Below are positions 28,276 through 36,517 of a DNA stretch of 64,000 bases, one piece after another (position 1 is the stretch's first letter; each line of letters begins with the position of its first letter). Location: positions 124,001-188,000 of the forward strand of contig NZ_QGKM01000004.1 of assembly GCF_003172875.1 (NCBI RefSeq). Direction: 5' to 3'. The position numbers were made by a program, and so were the translations under genes. The stretch comes from Leucothrix pacifica. Its GTDB lineage: Bacteria; Pseudomonadota; Gammaproteobacteria; Thiotrichales; Thiotrichaceae. The notes beneath the pieces are model-generated. The model was not told the DNA's origin. It saw nothing but the letters and a program-made list of their open reading frames with translations, and made no database searches.

Positions 28276-29187
28276 ATGACACGATCAGCCTCAACCCTAA
28301 CCGGCTTCAGCGCCATTTTGCTATGGTCTTTACTGGCCTTATTTACCGCAGCCAGTGGCAAAGTTCCCCCCTTCCAATTAATGGCGATGACCTTTGCACT
28401 AGGTGGGATGATTGGTGTGCTAAGTTGGATCTTTCGCCCACATGCTATTCGTGAGTTACGTCAACCTATCAGCGTTTGGGTATTAGGAGTCGGCGGACTG
28501 TTTGGCTATCACTTCTTTTACTTTACTGCCCTGAAAAATGCACCACCAATCGAAGCAGGTTTAATCGCCTATTTGTGGCCGCTATTGATCATTCTGTTTT
28601 CGTCATTATTACCCGGTGAACGATTACGCTGGTATCACTTAGTCGGTGGCATACTGGGCTTATCCGGTGCTGCGTTGATTGTGACGGGTGGTAGCAGTGT
28701 CGATTTCAATGCCGAATACACACTCGGTTACTCCGCCGCCTTACTCTGCGCACTGATCTGGTCAGCCTATTCCGTCACCTTGCGACGTTTCTCTGCGGTC
28801 TCAACCGATGTCGTTACCGGATTTTGCCTAGCGACTGCTCTCTGCGCACTTATCGCGCACGGCATCATGGAGGAAACGGTCTGGCCTGCCAGTACAAGTG
28901 AATGGCTGGCCGTATTCGGTCTGGGGCTTGGCCCTGTCGGACTCGCCTTTTATACATGGGACTACGGCATGAAACATGGCGATATCAATGTACTCGGCGC
29001 TGGTTCCTACCTCGCTCCGTTACTGTCATCACTGGCCTTAGTCGCTGCTGGATTCGCTGACTTCAGCTGGGCAATCGGCACCGCCTGCGTCCTTATCACA
29101 CTCGGTGCCGTTATTGCTGCTAAAGATATGATTCGCTTTAATATGCCCGGCTTTAAGGCGAATCGTGGTAACGATCAGACGACTTAA
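28276..29187 (+). CDS. DMT-superfamily EamA transporter
   Basis: An inner-membrane protein of 303 residues with ten hydrophobic helices in two EamA repeats. Features include PPIEAGLIAYLWPLLIILFS in the first repeat and GPVGLAFYTWDYGMKHG in the second; this arrangement is seen in aromatic amino acid exporters such as YddG. I start at the ATG at 28276. A GTG four codons earlier is possible, and neither has a strong ribosome site. Probable metabolite exporter, under the neighbouring AraC regulator. Confidence 0.85.
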   Translation: MTRSASTLTGFSAILLWSLLALFTAASGKVPPFQLMAMTFALGGMIGVLSWIFRPHAIRELRQPISVWVLGVGGLFGYHFFYFTALKNAPPIEAGLIAYLWPLLIILFSSLLPGERLRWYHLVGGILGLSGAALIVTGGSSVDFNAEYTLGYSAALLCALIWSAYSVTLRRFSAVSTDVVTGFCLATALCALIAHGIMEETVWPASTSEWLAVFGLGLGPVGLAFYTWDYGMKHGDINVLGAGSYLAPLLSSLALVAAGFADFSWAIGTACVLITLGAVIAAKDMIRFNMPGFKANRGNDQTT

Positions 29188-29320
29188 TTACCCTCCTTCA
29201 CTAGGCGGTAACCATAACCAAAGTAACTATTTTTAATCGCACTAAAGCTTCTTACGACACCTAAAGAAAACGCACTCATCTAACCAGCCATCAAAGGTAG
29301 CCTCCCTCACAGAGTCCACT

Positions 29321-29347
29321 AAAAAGGCCCGACAAATTGCCGGGCCT
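29321..29347 (-). terminator. Rho-independent terminator of the liv-type operon
   Basis: Read on the minus strand, AGGCCCG pairs with CGGGCCT (7 bp) around a 9-nt loop, followed by TTTTT. It lies about 55 nt after the binding-protein stop codon, the last gene of the operon. Confidence 0.87.
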
Positions 29348-29400
29348 CGATTCGTTCACTAACGATTTATCAAGCCTGATAAGCGGCCTGAATCAACCTT

Positions 29401-30600
29401 TTAGTGCACCTTCATCGTATTGAACTTAGGTGCAACTTCAACTTCTTTATAAGAACCTGCTGCTTCACCCACTTCTGAGAATTCAACGTTAGACGCGCCG
29501 TCATAATCAACTTCGCCGCCTTCAGCCAAAATCTTCAGAGCCTTAGCAATTTGTCCCGGTAGAATCTTCTCACCCGGTGCATTAGCCACACTCATGATGT
29601 TCTTAGCGATTGAAGCACGATCTGCTGATTTACCAGCCTGCATTGCTAAGACTAACAGTGCAGCTGCATCGTAGCTTTCTGCACGGTATGGGCCGTCACC
29701 ATCAATACCATTTGCTTTCGCGTGATCCAGGAACATCTTTGCACCCGCAGACTCAGAGCCTGGTAGTGTGCCGAATGTACCGTTCAGGCTACCATCAACG
29801 TTCTTGATCAAAGAGTCACCGATCATGCCGTCAGCCAGAATGAAACGAGAGAAAGCATCTGCATCTAAAGAAGCCTGAATAACACCACGACCACCTTGGT
29901 CAAGGTAACCCAGTACAACTAACTCTTCGGCACCAGATGCTGACAATGCACCTACTTCTGCAGAGTAGTCAGCTTTACCATCTTCATGAGCCGCTGAGAT
30001 TGCAACCTTACCGCCTTTCGCTTTGTATGCCGTGCTGAATGACTCAGCCAGACCTTTACCATAGTCATTGTTGGTGTAAGTGATCGCAACTTCTTTGATA
30101 TCACGGTCAATCACGATACCCGCCAATACTTCACCCTGACGTGCATCAGACGGTGCAGTACGGAAGAACATGCCGTTATCTTCAACCGTAGTTAGCGCTG
30201 GTGATGTTGACGAAGGAGAAATCATCGCTACGCCATTGGCTGCAGCAACTTTAGTCGCGATTGCAGTCGAAGATCCAGAACATGCTGCACCCACCATTGC
30301 TACAACTTTCTCTGAAGTAACCAGACGCTCTGCTGCAGAGCTTGCTACAGCTGCATCAACACAGGTTGTATCTGCACGGACTGCTTCGATTTTTTTACCA
30401 TCTAGCAGCGCGCCACTTTCCGATGCTTCTTTAAAAGCCAATTCAGCAGAGTCAGCCATTGTTGGCGTCAATGATTCAATCGGGCCAGTAAAACCTAAAA
30501 TAACACCGACTTTGATTGCTTCACTATGGCTTGCAGCCATTGCTGTCATTGATGCTGATAACGCCAACGCTGTAGCCGTTGCTAATAATGTTTTTCTCAT
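29401..30600 (-). CDS. ABC transporter substrate-binding protein, branched-chain amino acid type
   Basis: A periplasmic binding protein of 399 residues. The start is the ATG at 30600, which opens a clear signal peptide (MRKTLLATATALALSASMTA, cleaved after MAA) and has AGAGGA upstream; the open frame extends further upstream but without signals. The mature part starts IKVGVILGFTGPIESLTP, the LivJ/LivK type I periplasmic fold, with a VGAACSGSSTAIATKV loop and SPSSTSPALT ligand-contact motif. It is the last gene of the operon, separated from livM by an inverted repeat. Ligand unproven: amino acid, amide or urea. Confidence 0.9.
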   Translation of the reverse strand: MRKTLLATATALALSASMTAMAASHSEAIKVGVILGFTGPIESLTPTMADSAELAFKEASESGALLDGKKIEAVRADTTCVDAAVASSAAERLVTSEKVVAMVGAACSGSSTAIATKVAAANGVAMISPSSTSPALTTVEDNGMFFRTAPSDARQGEVLAGIVIDRDIKEVAITYTNNDYGKGLAESFSTAYKAKGGKVAISAAHEDGKADYSAEVGALSASGAEELVVLGYLDQGGRGVIQASLDADAFSRFILADGMIGDSLIKNVDGSLNGTFGTLPGSESAGAKMFLDHAKANGIDGDGPYRAESYDAAALLVLAMQAGKSADRASIAKNIMSVANAPGEKILPGQIAKALKILAEGGEVDYDGASNVEFSEVGEAAGSYKEVEVAPKFNTMKVH

Positions 30601-30684
30601 TGATCCTATCCTCTCTTTCTTTATTAAACCCTGGCATATACCAGACATAAACCCAGCCTTATTTGTAGCTGATTCAAACATTAC

Positions 30685-30715
30685 TACATCCGGCAAATTT
30701 TGTCTGCCGGATGTA
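30685..30715 (-). promoter_or_regulatory. Perfect 11-bp inverted repeat between livM and the binding-protein gene
   Basis: TACATCCGGCA (30685-30695) pairs perfectly with TGCCGGATGTA (30705-30715) around a 9-nt loop. There is no following U-tract in the operon direction, so it does not look like a terminator. A stable hairpin here could protect the downstream binding-protein mRNA or block exonucleases, and so unequalise subunit levels. It could also be a palindromic protein-binding site. Confidence 0.55.
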
Positions 30716-30721
30716 ACAATT

Positions 30722-32089
30722 TTACGAATGACGTACCTTCTCAGGCAGTATTCCTTTTGGACTAAAACGCAGTACGAACAGTAGTAACAGTCCCATCAGG
30801 AACAATCGCAGATGCGGCGCACTTTCAATCAGGTGACTCTTCAAGGCGCTGGTCTCGGCCATGCCACTGGTTACAAAGCTCATCAGAACAATTGCAATCG
30901 GCTCAGCCTCGATCCACATAAACCAGATCAGGAATCCACCAAACACGGCACCCAAGTTATTACCACTACCACCCACAATCACCATCACCCAAACCAGGAA
31001 GGTGAAACGCAGAGGCTGGTAACTCGTTGGTGTTAACTGACCATCAAGGGTCGTCAACATTGCTCCGGCGATACCAATCACTGCCGAGCCGAGTATAAAT
31101 ACTTGCAGATGACGCTTTTTGATGTCCTTACCCATAGCGCTGGCAGCTTCATCATTATCACGAATCGCACGCATCATGCGTCCCCATGGCGAGTTCAATG
31201 CTCGTATACTTAGTGCCAAAACGATTAGCAGAACCACGGCAAATAATCCGGCATAACACAGCTTAACGAATATACCGGAGCCTTCGATCACCAGACTACG
31301 CAGCATTTCTGCCTTTGCATCGGCATCGCTAATAGCAGCCAGCTTGCTTTCGTTAAAGCGGCTTACTAAAGAGATAAACCACTCTTCCTGCTGCAGTTCA
31401 GCTTCCAGAGGCACCGGACGTTTTAGACCCGTGACGTTTTTAACACCGCGAGTCAACCAGTCTTCGTTTTTAATCACTGCGATAACAATTTCAGAAATAC
31501 CCAGCGTCGCAATTGCCAGATAATCAGAACGCAAACCCAGTGCAACTTTACCAATCGCCCATGCAACCGCAGCGGCTAATACACCGCCCACAATCCATGA
31601 GAACAGGATGGGTAAACCCATACCACCTAAGAAACCTGACACCGCTGAATCAACTGATTCTATGCTCGATACCGCAGGGTAAAAGAACTGACGCGCCACA
31701 TACAATCCCAGTAACAGCACGATAAATATCAGCAAACCACGCAGCTTACCTTTCGGCAGCAGTTTCAGCGAAAAGTAGATAATGGCTGACATGACCAACA
31801 TAATCAGCAAGCTTATGCCGATGCCGCCACCGCCTGCTGACCACGCCTCTTTCACCGGAGGATAAGACACCAGAACAGCAGCCACACCACCGATAGCGGT
31901 AAAGCCCATGACACCAGCATTAAACAGTCCGGCATAGCCCCATTGGATGTTGACACCCAGCGCCATTACCGCTGAAATCAGACACATACCGAGGATACTT
32001 AATGAAACAGACCAGGATTGGTACACACCGACAAACACCAACATGCCAGCCATAATCAGAAATACTAAGGGAGCACGAAACTTACTCAT
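30722..32089 (-). CDS. livM: Branched-chain amino acid ABC transporter permease LivM
   Basis: An inner-membrane permease of 455 residues. The conserved N-terminal core shows ALGVNIQWGYAGLFNAGVMGF and the C-terminal core SPWGRMMRAIRDNDEAASAMGKD, which is the coupling-helix region contacting the ATPases. An insert of about 90 residues near position 225-310, between the two cores, likely lies outside the membrane and makes the protein longer than E. coli LivM (about 425). Its start overlaps the livH stop by four bases. Confidence 0.9.
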   Translation of the reverse strand: MSKFRAPLVFLIMAGMLVFVGVYQSWSVSLSILGMCLISAVMALGVNIQWGYAGLFNAGVMGFTAIGGVAAVLVSYPPVKEAWSAGGGGIGISLLIMLVMSAIIYFSLKLLPKGKLRGLLIFIVLLLGLYVARQFFYPAVSSIESVDSAVSGFLGGMGLPILFSWIVGGVLAAAVAWAIGKVALGLRSDYLAIATLGISEIVIAVIKNEDWLTRGVKNVTGLKRPVPLEAELQQEEWFISLVSRFNESKLAAISDADAKAEMLRSLVIEGSGIFVKLCYAGLFAVVLLIVLALSIRALNSPWGRMMRAIRDNDEAASAMGKDIKKRHLQVFILGSAVIGIAGAMLTTLDGQLTPTSYQPLRFTFLVWVMVIVGGSGNNLGAVFGGFLIWFMWIEAEPIAIVLMSFVTSGMAETSALKSHLIESAPHLRLFLMGLLLLFVLRFSPKGILPEKVRHS

Positions 32090-33111
32090 TTGATCACCTT
32101 CCCTTTAAATAAGCCCGTTGGTTTGATGAGCAGCACCACCACCAAAATGATAAATGAAACGGCAAATTTATAATCGGTCGATAACAACTGCGACAGTCCC
32201 TCCGGTTGCCAGTCTTCCGGCAAAACATACACAAACACTTTCTTATAGGCGTAAGTCACCATTACTTCAGAGAAGGCAACGACATAACCACCTACCACGG
32301 CTCCCACCGGATGCCCTATTCCACCAACGATTGCGGCAGCGAATATCGGCAGCAATAACTGGAAGTATGTGAAAGGCTTAAAACTTTTATCCATCCCGTA
32401 AAGCACACCAGCGATAGTCGCCAATGCTGCTGCAATGATCCATGTGATCAATACCACGCGGTCAGGGTTGATACCTGATAACAGCGCTAAATCCTCATTA
32501 TCTGAGAATGCGCGCATCGCTTTACCGGTACGCGAACGCTGTAAAAACCAGAACAATGCAATCACAACAACCAGTGCAACAACAACCGTTAGCACCTGTG
32601 TATAACGAATAGAAAGCCCTTCATCTAAACCCGTTAACTGTTTGAATTCACGAGCTTTCATCAGGAATTTTTCACCGTCATAAAAGCGTTGATCATTAGG
32701 TCCGATAATGAATCGCACGATGGCATTCATCATAAACATGACACCAATTGAAGCGATTGTTAGAATAACCGGTGGGCTCTTTTTCAGTCGGTAAAAGCTA
32801 AACACAGCCTTATCAGTCGCAACCGCAAATAATGCAGTGACAATGATTCCAATCGGCAAGGCAATCAGAGCGGTCGGTAATGGGCTAATGCTGACTCCTA
32901 AGGACTGCAGCCACCATGTCATTAAGATAGTGACCATGGTGCCGAATGCCATTAAGTCACCATGGGCAAAGTTTGCAAAGCGCAAAATACCAAATACTAA
33001 CGTGACACCCAGCGCTCCTAAGGCAAGCTGTGAACCGTAAGCTAGTCCGGGGATTAATACGAAGTTTGAGAACAGCGTTAATGCGTTCAACATTTCAATA
33101 GTTTCTGGCAT
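32086..33111 (-). CDS. livH: Branched-chain amino acid ABC transporter permease LivH
   Basis: An inner-membrane permease of 341 residues with LALGALGVTLVFGILRFANFAHGDLMAFG near the N-terminus, the classic LivH stretch, and the coupling segment RTGKAMRAFSDNEDLALLSGI. Near the C-terminus GGIGHPVGAVVGG is conserved. It lies four bases after livF and overlaps livM, so is co-translated with them. Confidence 0.92.
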   Translation of the reverse strand: MPETIEMLNALTLFSNFVLIPGLAYGSQLALGALGVTLVFGILRFANFAHGDLMAFGTMVTILMTWWLQSLGVSISPLPTALIALPIGIIVTALFAVATDKAVFSFYRLKKSPPVILTIASIGVMFMMNAIVRFIIGPNDQRFYDGEKFLMKAREFKQLTGLDEGLSIRYTQVLTVVVALVVVIALFWFLQRSRTGKAMRAFSDNEDLALLSGINPDRVVLITWIIAAALATIAGVLYGMDKSFKPFTYFQLLLPIFAAAIVGGIGHPVGAVVGGYVVAFSEVMVTYAYKKVFVYVLPEDWQPEGLSQLLSTDYKFAVSFIILVVVLLIKPTGLFKGKVIK

Positions 33112-33115
33112 CTGC

Positions 33116-33820
33116 TTAACCCCCCAGGAATGATTTGCGGACTTCAGGATCAGCTAATAACGCCGCCCCAGTATCAGTAAAGCGATTGCGGCCTGTCACC
33201 AGTACATAGCCCCGATCTGCAATATCCAAAGCCTGACGTGCATTTTGCTCAACCATTAGCACTGCAACACCCGTATTTTTTACTTCAATGATTCGATCAA
33301 ACAGCTCATCCATCACGATCGGTGAAACACCTGCCGTTGGCTCATCCAACATCAACACACTGGGGCGAGTCATCATGGCCCGACCAACTGCGACTTGCTG
33401 ACGCTGACCACCGGATAACTCACCCGCGGCTTGTTTGCGCTTTTCCTTGAGAATCGGAAACAGTTCGTAGATCTGCTCCATGGTTTCGAAAATATCATCG
33501 CGGCGCAAAAATGCACCCATTTCCAGATTTTCCTGAACCGTCATGCTGGTAAATACATTATGCGTTTGCGGTACGAAGGCAATGCCTTCACCAACACGTG
33601 CCTGCGGTGTCAGATTAGTAATGTCTTTACCATCCAACAGCACTTGCCCTTCCCGCAGATCCAACATACCTAACAATGCTTTCATTGCGGTCGATTTGCC
33701 TGCTCCATTTGGCCCAACAATAACCGCAATTTCGCCTTTATCCACACTAATCGTCAAATCATTCAGGATATCCATCCCACCGTATCCACCGGTTAGGTTT
33801 TCCCCAATCAAATAACTCAT
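33116..33820 (-). CDS. livF: Branched-chain amino acid ABC transporter ATPase LivF
   Basis: An ABC ATPase of 234 residues. Walker A is GPNGAGKST near residue 37, the signature is LSGGQRQQ and Walker B is VLMLDEPTAG. FVPQTHNVFTSMTV, the Q-loop form typical of LivF, separates it from LivG. The start overlaps the livG stop by four bases. Confidence 0.93.
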   Translation of the reverse strand: MSYLIGENLTGGYGGMDILNDLTISVDKGEIAVIVGPNGAGKSTAMKALLGMLDLREGQVLLDGKDITNLTPQARVGEGIAFVPQTHNVFTSMTVQENLEMGAFLRRDDIFETMEQIYELFPILKEKRKQAAGELSGGQRQQVAVGRAMMTRPSVLMLDEPTAGVSPIVMDELFDRIIEVKNTGVAVLMVEQNARQALDIADRGYVLVTGRNRFTDTGAALLADPEVRKSFLGG

Positions 33821-34620
33821 GACTGCGCCACCTCCGGCTTATTTTTCAGACCACGGCCAAGATAAGACTCGATAACGGCTTCATTGGTTTTGACTTCTTC
33901 AGCTGTACCTTCAGCGAGTACCGTTCCCTCCGCCATCACAATCACCGGATCACACATACGGGTAATGAAATCCATGTCATGCTCGATCATGCAGAAAGTG
34001 TAACCACGCTCTTTATTTAAACGCACGATAGCATCACCGATAGTATTAAGTAGGGTTCGGTTAACACCAGCACCCACTTCATCCAGCAGCACCACCTTGG
34101 CATCCACCATCATAGTGCGACCAAGCTCAAGCAGCTTCTTTTGTCCGCCTGACAAATTACCGGCTAATTCCTGAATCACATGGGTCAGACCTAAAAATTC
34201 GACAACATCGGCCGCTTTAGCTCTGATCTCAGCTTCCTGCTCCCGAACCAGTGACGGCTTGAACCAGGCATCCATTAGTTTCTCACCGGCTTGCTGGCCG
34301 GGAACCATCATCAGGTTTTCTAAGACAGTGAGTGTTGGGAATTCATGAGCAATCTGGAAGGTACGCAACAAGCCTTTGTCAAATAGCTCATGGGGTTGCA
34401 GTCCGGTTATGTCTTCATCACCGAGATATATCTTACCCATAGTTGGGACGATATTACCTGCGATAATATTAAACATGGTGGTCTTTCCTGCTCCGTTAGG
34501 GCCAATCAGACCGGTAATGGAGCCCTTCTCGATGCTTAGGGTGGCATTATCGACAGCTTTCACACCGCCGAAATGTTTACTTACAGCTTCAACTCGAATC
34601 ATTACAGAGTGAGTACTCAA
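33817..34620 (-). CDS. livG: Branched-chain amino acid ABC transporter ATPase LivG
   Basis: An ABC ATPase of 267 residues, first gene of the operon. Walker A is GPNGAGKTT near residue 37; LLRTFQIAHEFPTLTVLENL is the LivG-type Q-loop (the family usually has a similar RTFQ), then LSGGQKKLLELGR and VVLLDEVGAGVN, where Walker B has VG in place of the common PxAG. The C-terminal tail VIESYLGRG is typical. The 283-nt gap upstream is shared with the divergent envelope cluster. Confidence 0.92.
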   Translation of the reverse strand: MSTHSVMIRVEAVSKHFGGVKAVDNATLSIEKGSITGLIGPNGAGKTTMFNIIAGNIVPTMGKIYLGDEDITGLQPHELFDKGLLRTFQIAHEFPTLTVLENLMMVPGQQAGEKLMDAWFKPSLVREQEAEIRAKAADVVEFLGLTHVIQELAGNLSGGQKKLLELGRTMMVDAKVVLLDEVGAGVNRTLLNTIGDAIVRLNKERGYTFCMIEHDMDFITRMCDPVIVMAEGTVLAEGTAEEVKTNEAVIESYLGRGLKNKPEVAQS

Positions 34621-34903
34621 ATATTAGTTAATAGTGTTTTGTTAACGTAACGGTAATCAACATTAATGCGTGAAACCGGTAACAAAAGCATTGTATACAC
34701 GTTTAAGCACCTCACTCAAGCGACGAAAACTGTTCATACAACTAATATTAATTTATAGCAGAATTTAATTTGACATTTGTGTAAACTGTCCCGCGGAGTA
34801 GAAAATCAATGAACATAATCTCCACTTCTACACACCAATAAATAAGAACAGCGATCCCGTTAATATCGGGACTTACTCTTACCACATCAGGCGGAAACTA
34901 ATC

Positions 34904-36502
34904 ATGATCAAAGACTTATGTCGTATCGGGTCAGACATGTCCAAAAAACGCTGGAAGCTTTGGGCAATCCCAGGGTTTCTTGGATTATTGGCACTGACAA
35001 TGCTCACACGATGCAATCCAATTGAAAACGATTTGCAACAACGAAGCCAGTCAATCCTCAACGACCAAGGAATGAGCTGGGCAAAAACAGAATTAGATGG
35101 TCGTGGCAGAGACTTGCTTCTGACCGGTGTTGCGCCCAGTGAAGATGCTAAGAATCAGGCAATCAATCTGACCCAAGGCGTTTACGGGGTTCGTACTGTA
35201 GACCATGATATTACCGTTAAAGAATACGTTTCCTCAGTTTTCAAAATCAACCACTCCACCGATAAAGTCACCCTCTCCGGCTCTCTGCCAGACCAAGCCA
35301 GTATTGATTTAGCTGTCAACAAAGCCCAGTCGCTATATGGTGAAGCTAATGTAGTCAACGAACTAAGCATTAATGAAATGGCTAAGAAACCTGCTTGGTT
35401 AGCAGGTGCTGCAAGTTTAATGGCCGCACTATATGGTGCTGAAAACCTGGCAATGGATGCTACTGATTCACATGTCAATATCAGCGGCACAGTTGGCTCG
35501 GAAGAAGCAAAAGCACAGCTAGTTCAACAAGCCAAAGCAAGTTTTGGTGACCAATTTAGTGAATCTATTAAAGTCGTACAGGTAGGCCCTACTGCAGAAG
35601 AGCTGGCTGCTATAGAAGCTGCGCGTGTTGCTGAAGAACAGCGTTTGGCTGCAGAAGCGGAAGCGGCTCGTATTGCCGAAGAAAAACGTTTAGCTGCAGA
35701 AGCTGAAGCCGCTCGTATTGCCGAAGAAAAGCGTTTAGCTGCGGAAGCAGAAGCCGCTCGTATTGCTGAAGAAAAACGTTTAGCTGCAGAAGCTGAAGCC
35801 GCTCGTATTGCCGAAGAAAAGCGTTTAGCTGCGGAAGCAGAAGCCGCACGTATTGCCGAAGAAAAGCGTTTAGCTGCGGAAGCAGAAGCCGCACGTATTG
35901 CCGAAGAAAAACGCTTGGCAGCTGAGGCTGAAGCAGCCCGCATTGCCGAAGAGAAACGCATTGCTGCTGAAGCTGAAGCAGCCCGCATTGCCGAAGAGAA
36001 ACGCATTGCTGCTGAAGCTGAAGCAGCCAGACTCGCAGAAGAAAAGCGCATCGCAGAGGCAGCAGAAGCCGCCAGACTCGCTAAAGAAGCTGAAGAAGCC
36101 CGCATCGCTCAAGCTAAGCGCTTGGCAGAACACAATCGTCAAATGTTGGTCTACTGCCAGCTAAAGTTAAATGAGCTGATCAATACTAACCCACCTGTAT
36201 TTGCGAATGACAGTGGGATGATACTCGGTTCAGGTTACGGTGTATTGGGAATAATCACGCTTCATGTGAATTCATGCAGTGACCTGTTGCACAGAAATCA
36301 TCAGTATATCGACGTGGTTTCTCAAGCGGGTAAAGATGAAACCAGCCCTCAATCTCCCGCTATGGGCTATGCTCGTGCTAAAGCTATCATTTCATACTTA
36401 GAAAATATCAATGGAATACACCCCGGATTACTTCGCCCCCGCGAAAACACAGCGACCGATAGCATTGGTGAATCACAACTTCACTTCACAATTACAGAAT
36501 AA
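34904..36502 (+). CDS. Membrane-anchored BON-like protein with 45-bp repeat stalk and degenerate OmpA-like domain
   Basis: A 532-residue protein. One hydrophobic helix (residues about 21-38, LWAIPGFLGLLALTML) is followed at once by RCNPIENDLQQRS. Then come three weak BON-like segments (about 45-230; RDLLLTGVAPSED, VTLSGSLPDQ, VNISGTVGSEE). An A/E/K/R-rich stalk (about 235-405) includes nine near-identical 15-residue units. The C-terminal 120 residues resemble an OmpA domain in outline but lack the clear GHTDxxG motif; GYARAKAIISYL keeps an arginine in the peptidoglycan-contact helix. It is a paralogue of the product at 40763. A start at the ATG at 34904 is supported by the shared N-terminal pattern in both paralogues. 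Function unknown. Confidence 0.75.
   Translation: MIKDLCRIGSDMSKKRWKLWAIPGFLGLLALTMLTRCNPIENDLQQRSQSILNDQGMSWAKTELDGRGRDLLLTGVAPSEDAKNQAINLTQGVYGVRTVDHDITVKEYVSSVFKINHSTDKVTLSGSLPDQASIDLAVNKAQSLYGEANVVNELSINEMAKKPAWLAGAASLMAALYGAENLAMDATDSHVNISGTVGSEEAKAQLVQQAKASFGDQFSESIKVVQVGPTAEELAAIEAARVAEEQRLAAEAEAARIAEEKRLAAEAEAARIAEEKRLAAEAEAARIAEEKRLAAEAEAARIAEEKRLAAEAEAARIAEEKRLAAEAEAARIAEEKRLAAEAEAARIAEEKRIAAEAEAARIAEEKRIAAEAEAARLAEEKRIAEAAEAARLAKEAEEARIAQAKRLAEHNRQMLVYCQLKLNELINTNPPVFANDSGMILGSGYGVLGIITLHVNSCSDLLHRNHQYIDVVSQAGKDETSPQSPAMGYARAKAIISYLENINGIHPGLLRPRENTATDSIGESQLHFTITE
35651..36055 (+). repeat. 45-bp tandem repeat, nine units, in coding sequence
   Basis: Nine consecutive 45-bp units, each encoding AEAEAARIAEEKRLA or a close variant, begin at 35651 and step by exactly 45 bases. 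Units 1-6 are nearly identical in DNA; units 7-9 vary more. Copy number changes would keep the frame and only lengthen or shorten the stalk. Confidence 0.93.
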
Positions 36503-36517
36503 ATTGGAGCAATATTC

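Noticed and set aside
35524-36105. Long minus-strand open frames opposite the 45-bp repeats, also at 36961-38013 and 41448-42584
   Set aside because: They arise because the repeat unit has few stop codons in any frame. The products are repetitive Ala/Ser- or Leu/Gln-rich strings, with no ribosome site and no family.
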